Below are positions 24,249 through 31,907 of a DNA stretch of 32,592 nt, one piece after another. This DNA is from Woeseiaceae bacterium. Its GTDB lineage: Bacteria > Pseudomonadota > Gammaproteobacteria > Steroidobacterales > Woeseiaceae. The notes under the pieces are model-generated. The model was not told where the DNA came from and searched no databases. It saw only the letters and a list, made by a program, of their open reading frames with translations. The position numbers and the translations under genes are program-made. How positions within the stretch are numbered: the stretch's first letter is position 1; each line of letters opens with the position of its first letter. The stretch covers positions 1 through 32,592 of the forward strand of contig JASJCQ010000030.1 of NCBI GenBank assembly GCA_030065915.1. Direction: 5' to 3'.

Positions 24249-24267
24249 AACGAGAATCATTCTCATT
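24249..24267. promoter_or_regulatory. Fur box
   Basis: AACGAGAATCATTCTCATT, built on the perfect 6-1-6 palindrome GAGAAT-C-ATTCTC (24252-24264), closely fits the gammaproteobacterial Fur consensus. It begins 4 bases after the TATAAT, over the expected transcription start, and 17 bases before the ATG of the next gene. Repression by iron-loaded Fur follows from established knowledge; the site itself is seen directly. Confidence 0.85.
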
Positions 24268-24283
24268 TAAAGAGTACGGGTTC

Positions 24284-24958
24284 ATGTCCATGGAACGCCA
24301 CCTCACACTGGTATCACGACAGGCAGTCATCCGGCCCACGAAGCGCCAGGAAACGCGATATCACATTGATATCTCTGGATATTCGAGTGAGCACCCTTTG
24401 ATCGTTGTCACCGACAAAGTCTGGTGCCGTACGATTCTGCAGTGGCAGGGCAGCATCGCGAGGAGACTGCTTCAATCCGATGCCCTGCCCCTCGCCCTTA
24501 TGAATGACGGGCAACACGATTGCGACAAACCGCTAATGCAACGACTTGCGATGGCGGGCGCCGCGGCTACGTCGGTGCTGTCAGACGGTCGGCAGACGAG
24601 TATCGATTCACGGAACGGAGTGGGTCCGGAACCTGCAGGCGCCGGAGGCGAAACCCCTGCAAGAAAACGCGCCGCTTTGCATGGCTGTGTCGTCGGATTG
24701 CTCGAGGAGTTTCCGAAACAGCACCTTGCGGAAGAGGACGTCGTCTGCCTGATGCAGTTCAGGTTGCCTTGCGTGTCCGATACCCAGGTTCGATCGGCGC
24801 TCGATGACCTTTGTGAGTGGAATCGAGTCCAGCGCATAACGGTGCCGGGCGGATCAGTGCATTACGATCTGGACACGCGCCCACACCTGCATGTGTACGA
24901 TGCCCGAACTCGTGAGTTGCGCGATGCGCCGGGCAGTGGCGTAATCCGGGTCAGCTGA
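24284..24958 (+). CDS. Iron-regulated protein with truncated Fur-like winged helix
   Basis: A 224-residue protein not recognised as a whole. Residues about 130-205 read like the Fur-family DNA-binding domain: LLEEFPKQHLAEEDVVCLMQ, then VSDTQVRSALDDLCEWNRVQ as recognition helix, then wing and SVHYDLDTRPHLH, with His201 and His203 near where Fur/Irr have metal ligands. The chain ends about 20 residues later, so the Fur dimerisation domain and CxxC are missing. Residues 1-125 resemble nothing I know. The gene sits directly behind a strong Fur box, so iron starvation should induce it. ATG codons at 24284 and 24290 are both possible. The Fur likeness is by eye. Confidence 0.7.
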   Translation: MSMERHLTLVSRQAVIRPTKRQETRYHIDISGYSSEHPLIVVTDKVWCRTILQWQGSIARRLLQSDALPLALMNDGQHDCDKPLMQRLAMAGAAATSVLSDGRQTSIDSRNGVGPEPAGAGGETPARKRAALHGCVVGLLEEFPKQHLAEEDVVCLMQFRLPCVSDTQVRSALDDLCEWNRVQRITVPGGSVHYDLDTRPHLHVYDARTRELRDAPGSGVIRVS

Positions 24959-24986
24959 GGACGCCGCTCGGAGTATCGAGACTCAT

Positions 24987-25880
24987 CTAGTGCTCGCTGT
25001 TGAGAACATGCTCGGGTTCGCTGGCCTGATACACCCTGACCCAGTCGACGTACATCTTCTGTGGAAATGGCGTCTCATCGGTGACGGGGCCTCCGGCTCG
25101 TCCACCCAGCGCAATGTTCAGCAGGATAAAAAACGGACGATGGAACTCTGTGAACTCATCCCCGGTGATCGACGTCGAAGCGAACTGTTCTCCGTCGACG
25201 AACCACTTCAGAGCTTCGGCATCCCACTCCAGCTCGAAGACGTGGAAGTTGTCGGCGAAGCGACCCTCGGGCAGCTTCATGGGAACGGATCCCATGCTCG
25301 CGCGCCAGCGATCAGCGGGTTCGTAATGAATATTCGCCTCGACGACGCCGTCATCCTTCGATCCATACAGCTCGAGGATGTCGATCTCGCCGGTCTTTGG
25401 CCAGGGTGTGTCACCGCCGTTCTCGTCGATGTTGGCACCCAGCATCCAGAACGCCGGCCAGAGGCCCTGCCCGTACGGCAGCTGTATCCGTGCCGCGACA
25501 CGGCCGTACCGGAAGCCGTTTTCGGGGAGTGAATGAATGCGCGCCGACGTGTACTCACCCATCCCGTGCCGGTCACTCTCGTGCAGCGCCCGGATAACCA
25601 GGCAGCCGTCGTCGATGTAAGCATTGTCGGTGCTGTCCGTGTAGCGCTGCCACTCGTCATTGAAGCGCCCGGCCGGTTCAACCTGGCGCCGCCACTTCCC
25701 CGGATCCAGTGTTGCTCCGTCGAACTCATCCGACCACACCAGCATCCAGCCCGGGCCGGGGTCGTAGGTGTCGCCATTGAGATTAGCGGCGGGGTATCGA
25801 GGGCCACCCGCACAACCGACCAGCGACAGGCAGCCGGCGATCAGGAGGAGGCTATAAGCTCGGAGAGGGTCAACGGTCAT
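24987..25880 (-). CDS. GH16 family glycoside hydrolase, lipoprotein (laminarinase-like)
   Basis: A 297-residue family 16 glycoside hydrolase. A lipoprotein signal (LSLVGC, Cys23; an earlier LIAGC is also possible) puts it on a membrane surface. The catalytic motif is complete: Glu165, Asp167 and Glu170 in GEIDILELYG. The flanking QGLWPAFWMLGANI, FHVFELEWD and KMYVDWVRVYQ strands are typical of beta-1,3-glucanases/laminarinases of this family. The ATG at 25880 starts at the signal peptide; the longer upstream frame lacks one. Retaining cleavage of a beta-1,3- or mixed-linked glucan is inferred. It converges on the Fur-box gene. Confidence 0.93.
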   Translation of the reverse strand: MTVDPLRAYSLLLIAGCLSLVGCAGGPRYPAANLNGDTYDPGPGWMLVWSDEFDGATLDPGKWRRQVEPAGRFNDEWQRYTDSTDNAYIDDGCLVIRALHESDRHGMGEYTSARIHSLPENGFRYGRVAARIQLPYGQGLWPAFWMLGANIDENGGDTPWPKTGEIDILELYGSKDDGVVEANIHYEPADRWRASMGSVPMKLPEGRFADNFHVFELEWDAEALKWFVDGEQFASTSITGDEFTEFHRPFFILLNIALGGRAGGPVTDETPFPQKMYVDWVRVYQASEPEHVLNSEH

Positions 25881-26141
25881 CCCGTAAAAGTACCGCTTAT
25901 CGTACGACTCGCCAAATGCGCGGGCGACTGACGGGATTATCGGCCAGGTACACAACGGAACATCCTTCATCATCGCCGGGATACTCCGCTAGCCCGGATT
26001 GTAAGGTCCGCCAGTAATGACACGGCGATAACGACCTTCCGGACACAGGGAAGACCAGACCAGGGGTTGTCCGGTCATGGATGACGTCTTTCTTATTGCC
26101 CACAACAGCAACCCGACCGACATGATCGTTATACTGCGGCC

Positions 26142-26933
26142 ATGCAGATTCGTAATCACCACCGGCGAGCCATCCAGCGCCTTGCCGATGCCTACCGGGA
26201 CGACCCGGAGTTTCTTGGATTGATCATCGGCGGCTCTGTCGCCAAGGGATATGCTAGAGATGACTCTGACGTCGACTTCATGATCATCGCGAATGACGAT
26301 GCATTCGAAAGACGGCTGGCGGCACGCGACCTGTTCATAAACCGTACGGACCTCTGCGACTACGACGGCGGATACGTCGACGGCAAGATCATCAATCTCT
26401 CGTTCCTCGAGGACGTTGCCCAGCGAGGGAACGAGCCGTCTCGAGCCGCTTTCCAGGGCACCTTCGCAGCTTATTCGCACATCGATGACCTGGACGCGCT
26501 GCTCGAAAGAATACCGGTCTACCCCGACGCCGGGCATGACGAACGTATCAAGGCGTTCTACAGCATGGCGTTCATCCAGCACTGGTTGTTTAATGAAGCG
26601 GCACGTCACGGCAATCGCTACACGATGACCCGCGCGGCCGGCCAGCTGTCGCTGTTCGCCGGCCGCCTGATCCTCGCGGACAACCGCAGGCTGTTTCCCT
26701 ATCACAAGTGGCTGCCCCGCGCGCTGGCTGATGCGCCCGAAAAACCTGCCGGGTTCATGAACCGTTTCAACGCCCTGCTCGAAGCGCCCTCTGCTGAGAA
26801 CTCGACGGCGTTATTCGAGTGTGTTCACGACTACAAGGACTGGGGCGTCAGCGACCTCGATGCATACACCTGGTTCATGACCGACGTCGAATGGGCATGG
26901 ATGTCGGACAGTACACCCATGGAAGACTGGTGA
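26142..26933 (+). CDS. Nucleotidyltransferase-domain protein
   Basis: A 263-residue protein with an N-terminal nucleotidyltransferase fold: GGSVAKGYARDDSDVDF (30-46), the GS...DxD motif with Asp43 and Asp45 as likely metal ligands. The rest is mainly helical and not recognised; it resembles the C-terminal helical part of aminoglycoside-type or HEPN-associated nucleotidyltransferases only in outline. No ribosome site precedes the ATG; a TATACT box ends 6 bases upstream (26130-26135), as in leaderless transcripts, but no matching -35 is seen. Acceptor substrate unknown. Confidence 0.82.
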   Translation: MQIRNHHRRAIQRLADAYRDDPEFLGLIIGGSVAKGYARDDSDVDFMIIANDDAFERRLAARDLFINRTDLCDYDGGYVDGKIINLSFLEDVAQRGNEPSRAAFQGTFAAYSHIDDLDALLERIPVYPDAGHDERIKAFYSMAFIQHWLFNEAARHGNRYTMTRAAGQLSLFAGRLILADNRRLFPYHKWLPRALADAPEKPAGFMNRFNALLEAPSAENSTALFECVHDYKDWGVSDLDAYTWFMTDVEWAWMSDSTPMEDW

Positions 26934-26945
26934 TTGAGGGTAGTG

Positions 26946-26970
26946 CGTGACCGCTTGGCAAGCGGTCACG
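26946..26970. repeat. Perfect 11-bp inverted repeat between convergent genes
   Basis: CGTGACCGCTT and its exact complement flank a GGC loop, 12 bases after the nucleotidyltransferase stop. Neither side has a T-run, so it is not a standard terminator. It would still form a strong RNA hairpin from either direction and could stop or stabilise both convergent messages. Confidence 0.7.
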
Positions 26971-27035
26971 ACCACAAGGCCTGGTATCAGGCAACGCAAC
27001 AAGAAAGCATGCCATTGACGTAGCTCCGACTTGCC

Positions 27036-27656
27036 TTAATCGGGTTTCCTGGCGACGAAGAAAGCGACTCGAGGATTCTGATGCCAGTCGTACTCGATGT
27101 GGAAACCCGCTTTCTTCAGGCCGTCCTCCAGCTCGCTTTTCCGGAAGATCTGCACCAGCGGCATCAAGCCCAGCGCCCTACCGATCGGCCCGACGAAACG
27201 GAACCACCGCATATTGTCGCCGAGGCAAACGGTACTGCTGACAAATACGCCGCCGGGTTTCAGGAACTCGAAGATCTTCGCGATCGCTGCCTCCCAGTCC
27301 ACCAGCAGGTGCAGAATGCTGAGGCCCAGTACGACATCGAATGAACTCACCGATGCGTCGAGCGACTCGATACTCGCCACGTCGAACGTCACGTTGGTCA
27401 CCCCCGCAACTTCAGCTCGTTCTCTGGCGATCTCGATCATCCTCGGTGAGATATCCGTTGCAAGAATGTGCTCCACATGAGGCGCGTGCAGGATCGCCGT
27501 CGAGCCTGTGCCGCAGCCGAATTCAAGCACCTTGGAGTCCGGCCGAAAGTACTCGCGGGTTACCTCCAGCTTCCTCTGGTAAGCAGCCTCATCCGATATG
27601 GGTTTCTTCGAATAGCGATCGGCAACCTTGTCCCAGAACCTGGCCGTATCACTCAT
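27036..27656 (-). CDS. Class I SAM-dependent methyltransferase
   Basis: A 206-residue methyltransferase. SAM motif I is VLEFGCGTGSTAI (43-55), followed by the acidic ATDISPRMIEIAR loop, the DVVLGLSILHLL strand-helix and a GGVFVSSTVCLG strand. It belongs to the methyltransferase-11/UbiE-like group; the acceptor is unknown. Its ATG overlaps the end of the small membrane-protein gene by 8 bases, so the two are coupled. Confidence 0.9.
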   Translation of the reverse strand: MSDTARFWDKVADRYSKKPISDEAAYQRKLEVTREYFRPDSKVLEFGCGTGSTAILHAPHVEHILATDISPRMIEIARERAEVAGVTNVTFDVASIESLDASVSSFDVVLGLSILHLLVDWEAAIAKIFEFLKPGGVFVSSTVCLGDNMRWFRFVGPIGRALGLMPLVQIFRKSELEDGLKKAGFHIEYDWHQNPRVAFFVARKPD

Positions 27657-27885
27657 GGTGTTTCTCCGTACGTTGATAAAGTTTGTTCAGGCAAATAAAG
27701 AACAGCCCAAGCCCACCGACCACCCACTCGAACAGGTTGATCGTACCGTTTAATTGGGCGGGCAGTTCGTCTGGCAAGAGCCGTAAGCACCGCGCCGCCG
27801 CGAACAGCAGCGCAGCGATTGCTGCAGATGAGTGTCGCAGCGTGTCTCCGGCAAGCCGGCCGGCGAGCAGGATGAAGCGTTTCAT
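27649..27885 (-). CDS. Small membrane protein coupled to methyltransferase
   Basis: A 78-residue protein not recognised. It has two hydrophobic segments (about 18-32 and 48-65) and a charged tail ending YQRTEKHHE, so it is probably an inner-membrane protein. The ATG at 27885 has a cgaggg ribosome site; the longer frame to 27930 lacks one. It overlaps the methyltransferase start, and both are divergent from a LysR-type gene 94 bases away, which probably regulates them. Confidence 0.65.
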   Translation of the reverse strand: MKRFILLAGRLAGDTLRHSSAAIAALLFAAARCLRLLPDELPAQLNGTINLFEWVVGGLGLFFICLNKLYQRTEKHHE

Positions 27886-27979
27886 GTTGAGCCCTCGGAT
27901 TGTTGCGTGGCTAAAGAAGATGGAGCGCATGTTATCTATGCGTTTTTAGTATTAGAATGCCGATCCGAACACTTTAGAT

Positions 27980-28903
27980 ATGCGTTTATGTATGGATTGG
28001 CGATCAATCAAGTTTGACTGGAATCGTGCCCGCGCCTTCCTGGTAACAGCGGAGGAAGGCTCGCTGTCGGCGGCTGCCCGAGCCATGAATATGGCGCAGC
28101 CAACGCTGGGCCGACAGGTATCCGCGCTGGAAGAGGAACTCGGCGTCGTGTTGTTCGAACGCCGCGGGCGCGGCCTCGAATTGACGAACAGCGGACTGGA
28201 ACTCGTCGATCACGTGCGCAGCATGGCAGAGGCAGCCAATCGCCTGTCGCTGTCCGCGTCCGGTAAGTCCACGTCGCTGGAAGGCACCGTTTGCATCACG
28301 GCAACCGACATCACGGCGGTGTTCGTCATGCCGGCGCTCATCGCAAAACTGAGGCGGCAGGAACCTGGCATTCGCATTGAATTGATCGCATCGAACAGTT
28401 CGAGTGACCTGAAACGCCGGGAAGCCGACATCGCGATCCGCGCCTACCGCCCGACACAGGCCGACTTGATTGCCAGAAAAGTGCGCGACATACCGTGGTC
28501 GCTGTACGCATCGAAAGACTACCTGGAGCGCCTCGGCAACCCGACGACACCTGAGGGATTCGACAATGCCGATTTCATTGGCTTCGATCGATCCGAACGT
28601 CTTGTTGCCGCGCTGAACCCACTGGGCTTCAACCTGACCAAAGACAACTTCACGGTGATCGCCGAGAACCACATCGCCCACTGGGAGCTGCTGCGGCACG
28701 GTGTTGGTATCACCCCGATGCCGACTGAACTTGGCGACACGGAACCTGGTATCCAGCGGATCCTGCCTGACTTGGGACCGATGGACTCCGAACTCTGGCT
28801 CGCCGCGCATCGCGAATTGCGTACCACCCGCCGCATCCGCACCGTCTTCGATTTCCTGGCGACCGAACTTGCGGATTACGACCTGGGCCGCCTGCGAAGC
28901 TGA
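27980..28903 (+). CDS. LysR-family transcriptional regulator
   Basis: A 307-residue LysR-type regulator. The N-terminal helix-turn-helix is clear (FLVTAEEGSLSAAARAMNMA, then PTLGRQVSALEEELGVVLFE, about 20-60), followed by the periplasmic-binding-protein-like effector domain (SLEGTVCITATDITAVFVMP onward). The start may instead be the ATG at 27992 (MDWRSIK), which matches relatives a little better; neither has a good ribosome site. The motif TATGCGTTT occurs twice in its upstream region (about 27938 and 27979). By usual LysR logic it controls the divergent membrane-protein/methyltransferase pair. Effector unknown. Confidence 0.92.
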   Translation: MRLCMDWRSIKFDWNRARAFLVTAEEGSLSAAARAMNMAQPTLGRQVSALEEELGVVLFERRGRGLELTNSGLELVDHVRSMAEAANRLSLSASGKSTSLEGTVCITATDITAVFVMPALIAKLRRQEPGIRIELIASNSSSDLKRREADIAIRAYRPTQADLIARKVRDIPWSLYASKDYLERLGNPTTPEGFDNADFIGFDRSERLVAALNPLGFNLTKDNFTVIAENHIAHWELLRHGVGITPMPTELGDTEPGIQRILPDLGPMDSELWLAAHRELRTTRRIRTVFDFLATELADYDLGRLRS

Positions 28904-28958
28904 GGCCTTTACACGTCGAGATGCAACCGCCAGGAACCCGGTCTTTCTGAACATACCC

Positions 28959-29714
28959 ATGCAAACAGATCCTGAGAAGCACCTTCGATCGGCGTACACC
29001 TTCACGCTGCCGTTCATCCTTCTCGTATCGCTGACGGTCGCTACCCAGCTGGCAAGCGTTGCCTACCTGTCAGAGAAGAGTATTTCCTCGGTGCTGCTGC
29101 CGAGCCTGGTTGCGTTGCTTGCTATCGCGGTGCCGTTCACAGCGTTAGGCCTGCGACTGGGCAGAAAGATTGGCCTCGGTGTGCCTTTGCTTGCGGGCCT
29201 GTTGTCCAGGGACCCGGCGGCAATCAAACAGCTCCGCGATGACACCGTCCTCGCATTCTTTTCCGGCCTCGCAGTCGGCGCATTCCTGTGGGTGCTGAGA
29301 ATCGTCCTTTTGACGTACCTGCCTGAGGACTTGCCGGCGCTTGGCCACCGAGGCGTCGTCGGCGGGCTCCTGGTCTCGACGAGCGCCGCGATCGGCGAGG
29401 AAGTCTGGATGCGACTCGGCGTCATGACGATCGTCGCCTGGATGCTCTGCAAGCTCGCGAAGCAAGAAAAAATTTCAGCGAGCATTGCGTGGACGGCGAT
29501 CTCTATCTCGGCGTTCGCCTTCGGTTTGCTGCATCTGCCGCAGCTCGCAGCGAACGATGCCGCCAATGCTATCGGTATCACCGCGACAATGTTCGGCAAC
29601 ATGCTTGGCGCGCTGTTGTTCGGCTGGTTGTACTGGAAGCGCAGCCTGTTTGCAGCCATCGTCGCGCATTTTTCCGTCGACCTGGTGCTGCACGTATTCC
29701 CGGCTATGGTTTGA
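28959..29714 (+). CDS. CPBP-family intramembrane metalloprotease
   Basis: A 251-residue membrane protein of the CPBP (CAAX-protease/Abi) family. The family motifs are all present: EExxxR (Glu147, Glu148, Arg152 in GEEVWMR), FxxxH (Phe188, His192 in FGLLH) and HxxxD (His237, Asp241 in AHFSVDL). About seven membrane segments are predicted by eye. The ATG at 28959 is chosen because the earlier frame overlaps the LysR gene and lacks membrane character. Members process prenylated or other membrane proteins, or act in bacteriocin immunity; which applies is unknown. Confidence 0.88.
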   Translation: MQTDPEKHLRSAYTFTLPFILLVSLTVATQLASVAYLSEKSISSVLLPSLVALLAIAVPFTALGLRLGRKIGLGVPLLAGLLSRDPAAIKQLRDDTVLAFFSGLAVGAFLWVLRIVLLTYLPEDLPALGHRGVVGGLLVSTSAAIGEEVWMRLGVMTIVAWMLCKLAKQEKISASIAWTAISISAFAFGLLHLPQLAANDAANAIGITATMFGNMLGALLFGWLYWKRSLFAAIVAHFSVDLVLHVFPAMV

Positions 29715-29800
29715 GGGTCGTTGTCACGAGGCAGCCAACCTCAACGATTGGTGTTCATGTGCAATTGAACCGGTATCAGTCGACGCTGTACGCTGCCAGC

Positions 29801-31057
29801 ATGCCACTCCGTCTTCCCACGATTGCTTTCTTGTTCCTGCTGCAGTCCTGCGGCGGCAGTTCCGGGCCGGACTGGCAACCTGTCGTCGCCGATCCTGACG
29901 ACGATGTCGTTGCCTGCAGTACGGGCCTCGAATCGAGCTGTCCTCCACCGACATTCAGTGTCGATGCCGACCACATCTACAAGAATGGCGAACGTTTCGA
30001 TGTGAAAGGCGTTGTCTATGTTCCCGGCGAGCCGGGCTACCTGCCGTGGGAGCTCGAGGTCATGGCCACCCTGCCCGCGGCGGTGGTCGACAGGATCAAT
30101 TCCGATCTCGCGGGCATCAAGGCGCTGGGTGCGAATACGGTTCGCTTGTGGGGCGCACCCGCGTATACGTATGAAGCCGTGCGGTTGCTCGGCGGTCTGA
30201 ACATCCTGCAGACGATCTGGCTGGATGGAAATGTCAGCGACTTCCAGGACCCAGCGTTCAAGTCTCGGTCAAAGACCTACGTCCGTTACGTCATCGACCG
30301 GCTGTACGCCGCGTATCCCGACAACGATCCGCCCGTCGTCGCCTTCCTCGTCGGCAATGAGCTGAGTGAGTCAGGCATCCTGTCGACGAATCGCGCGCAT
30401 CCGGGTATCACGTCGTTCACCGGGAACTACTTCGCCGCCGAAAACATCAACGCGAGTGAAGCGTTTATCGCCGAGATGGCGGACTACCTGCGAACCTACG
30501 AATGGCAAACCTACGGCCGGACTTCGCTGATCTCCTACGCCAACGAAATCCGGACCATCGACCTGATCGACACAGCTTTCCTCGATTTTCGTTCGCAGAA
30601 TGCCTATTCCTACGCCGTGCCCTTTTACCGGGCCGGGACCGCTCCGGGTTCTTCGAGCGGGACGCTGTTCCAGGGCTGGATCGAGGAACTCAAAGCTATG
30701 CATCCCGGCATGCCACTGTTGATTACAGAGACGGGCCTGAGTGTGTCGCCCAACGCCAATCGTCTCGGGCCGCCGAATTACGGCTATGGCGGTAGCACCG
30801 AGTCGGAGCAAGCGACCGGCATCCTGCAGAACATCAGTGATATTGACAGCGCATCGATGGCTATCGCCGGCGTGACCGTTCACGAGTACCTCGACGCGTG
30901 GTGGAAATTCGGGCTGGCGGACTCGCTCTCGCAGGACCCGAACGATATCGAGGAGTGGTTTGGCATCGTACGCCTGGTCCCCGACAGTGCCGGGTACGCG
31001 ACAGAGCCGCGTCCGGCATATGACCGGCTACAGAGTACCTGGGAGTCCGCTCCCTGA
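29801..31057 (+). CDS. Glycoside hydrolase (clan A-like TIM barrel) lipoprotein
   Basis: A 418-residue predicted lipoprotein: a short signal ends LLQSC (Cys17), followed by a Gly/Ser/Asp-rich linker and a TIM-barrel domain from about residue 52. ALGANTVRLWG (108-118) and VVAFLVGNELSESG (179-192) with Glu187 look like the acid/base strand, and MPLLITETGLSVS (304-316) with Glu310 like the nucleophile strand of clan A hydrolases. The general pattern recalls GH2-, GH5- or GH17-like beta-glucan enzymes; the family cannot be fixed by eye. No ribosome site precedes this ATG; a TTG at 29765 is an alternative. The GH16 enzyme 4 kb away suggests a shared beta-glucan substrate. Confidence 0.8.
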   Translation: MPLRLPTIAFLFLLQSCGGSSGPDWQPVVADPDDDVVACSTGLESSCPPPTFSVDADHIYKNGERFDVKGVVYVPGEPGYLPWELEVMATLPAAVVDRINSDLAGIKALGANTVRLWGAPAYTYEAVRLLGGLNILQTIWLDGNVSDFQDPAFKSRSKTYVRYVIDRLYAAYPDNDPPVVAFLVGNELSESGILSTNRAHPGITSFTGNYFAAENINASEAFIAEMADYLRTYEWQTYGRTSLISYANEIRTIDLIDTAFLDFRSQNAYSYAVPFYRAGTAPGSSSGTLFQGWIEELKAMHPGMPLLITETGLSVSPNANRLGPPNYGYGGSTESEQATGILQNISDIDSASMAIAGVTVHEYLDAWWKFGLADSLSQDPNDIEEWFGIVRLVPDSAGYATEPRPAYDRLQSTWESAP

Positions 31058-31102
31058 TTCGAAGCGCGACGCGGGCGCGGAGAATGCAGCGGGAATCGAG
31101 CC

Positions 31103-31255
31103 ATGGAAAGTTGGGGTATTGCGCCAAACGATAGCGATACCTTCGCTGTTGTCTGCGTTCAATTCTACGATGAATACGGCAACGGCGAATCTGCCGATAC
31201 CGCGAGCGTAGTCGGTCGCGCCGTACTCCCCGACACGGAACCGGAAGCACGGTAG
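31103..31255 (+). CDS. Possible 50-residue ORF or gene remnant, in frame after the glycoside hydrolase
   Basis: This short frame is in the same reading frame as the preceding glycoside hydrolase and opens right after its TGA (31055-31057), with no other stop until 31255. The part from 31103 (MESWGIAPNDSDTFAVVCVQ, then FYDEYGNGESADTASVVG) looks like the last strands of a fibronectin-III or similar beta-sandwich domain. It could be a decayed domain, a read-through extension or chance. No good ribosome site precedes the ATG. Confidence 0.25.
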   Translation: MESWGIAPNDSDTFAVVCVQFYDEYGNGESADTASVVGRAVLPDTEPEAR

Positions 31256-31264
31256 CGCCTCAGC

Positions 31265-31270
31265 TATAAT
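31265..31270 (+). promoter_or_regulatory. Consensus -10 box upstream of the MAPEG gene
   Basis: A perfect TATAAT 67 bases before the MAPEG start; no matching -35 is seen at the usual spacing. Confidence 0.4.
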
Positions 31271-31337
31271 CGCGGCTCACACCTTATCGCAACAGCGAGC
31301 ATTCGCTGTTCATTGCTCGTCAAGGAGGCAAGGTCGC

Positions 31338-31727
31338 ATGGCCGTCGAACTCAAAGTACTCGGATACGCCGCTCTCTTGCAGTTTGTGCAGTTTGTCCTG
31401 ATGGCCGTCCCGGTCAGTCTGCAGCTGGGCGTCGCCTATACGGGCGGCAATCGGGATCACCAGAAGCTGGCGACCGGCATTCCCGGCCGACTGAAGCGCG
31501 CATTCGAGAATCACAACGAGGGACTGATCCTGTTCACGATTGCGGTTCTGGTCGTTGTCGTGGGCGATGCCAGCAGCCCGCTGACAATACAATGCGCCTG
31601 GGCGTATTTCTGGGCTCGTGTCCTCTACATCCCGGCATACGTTTCCGGTGTATTCGGGGTTCGTTCGCTCATATGGGGTATAGGTTTCGCCGCAACCGCC
31701 ATTATGCTGATCGACGCCCTGTTCTGA
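31338..31727 (+). CDS. MAPEG family membrane protein
   Basis: A 129-residue protein with four membrane segments, of the MAPEG (membrane-associated eicosanoid/glutathione metabolism) family. The RLKRAFENHNEGLILFTIAV segment (about 55-74) with its R-x-x-x-N-x-x-E pattern is diagnostic, and AYFWARVLYIPAYVSGV matches the third helix. Bacterial members are often glutathione transferases or peroxidases, but many are untested. A strong AAGGAGG site (31322-31328) fixes the start. Confidence 0.92.
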   Translation: MAVELKVLGYAALLQFVQFVLMAVPVSLQLGVAYTGGNRDHQKLATGIPGRLKRAFENHNEGLILFTIAVLVVVVGDASSPLTIQCAWAYFWARVLYIPAYVSGVFGVRSLIWGIGFAATAIMLIDALF

Positions 31728-31756
31728 GCGTAGCTAACTCTCTCCCGGGCGACGAT

Positions 31757-31773
31757 TGTCACAGTCTGTAACA
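31757..31773. promoter_or_regulatory. Imperfect palindrome between MAPEG and serine hydrolase genes
   Basis: TGTCACAGTCTGTAACA is a 17-base inverted repeat with one mismatched pair. It lies 135 bases before the serine hydrolase start and could be an operator; no adjacent regulator is known. Confidence 0.3.
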
Positions 31774-31851
31774 GCGATTGTGCAGCGTAGGTCGGTTTGA
31801 TACACCGGGTATTCTCCAACAAAGAATAACAGCGATCGCGGTGTTCAATAC

Positions 31852-31883
31852 GAACACCACTAACCCAGAACACCACTAACCCA
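31852..31883 (+). repeat. Perfect 16-bp tandem duplication
   Basis: GAACACCACTAACCCA occurs twice with no gap, ending 24 bases before the serine hydrolase start codon, so it lies in the likely leader of that gene. It is probably a recent slippage duplication. Confidence 0.85.
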
Positions 31884-31907
31884 CAAGTGTCAGCGGGAGC
31901 ACAAAAG

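Noticed and set aside
25989..26705. 238-residue minus-strand frame opposite the nucleotidyltransferase
   Set aside because: Shadow frame; the plus strand has the intact GS...DxD motif.
28004..29017. 337-residue minus-strand frame opposite the LysR gene
   Set aside because: Shadow frame with no recognisable domain, while the LysR protein is unmistakable.
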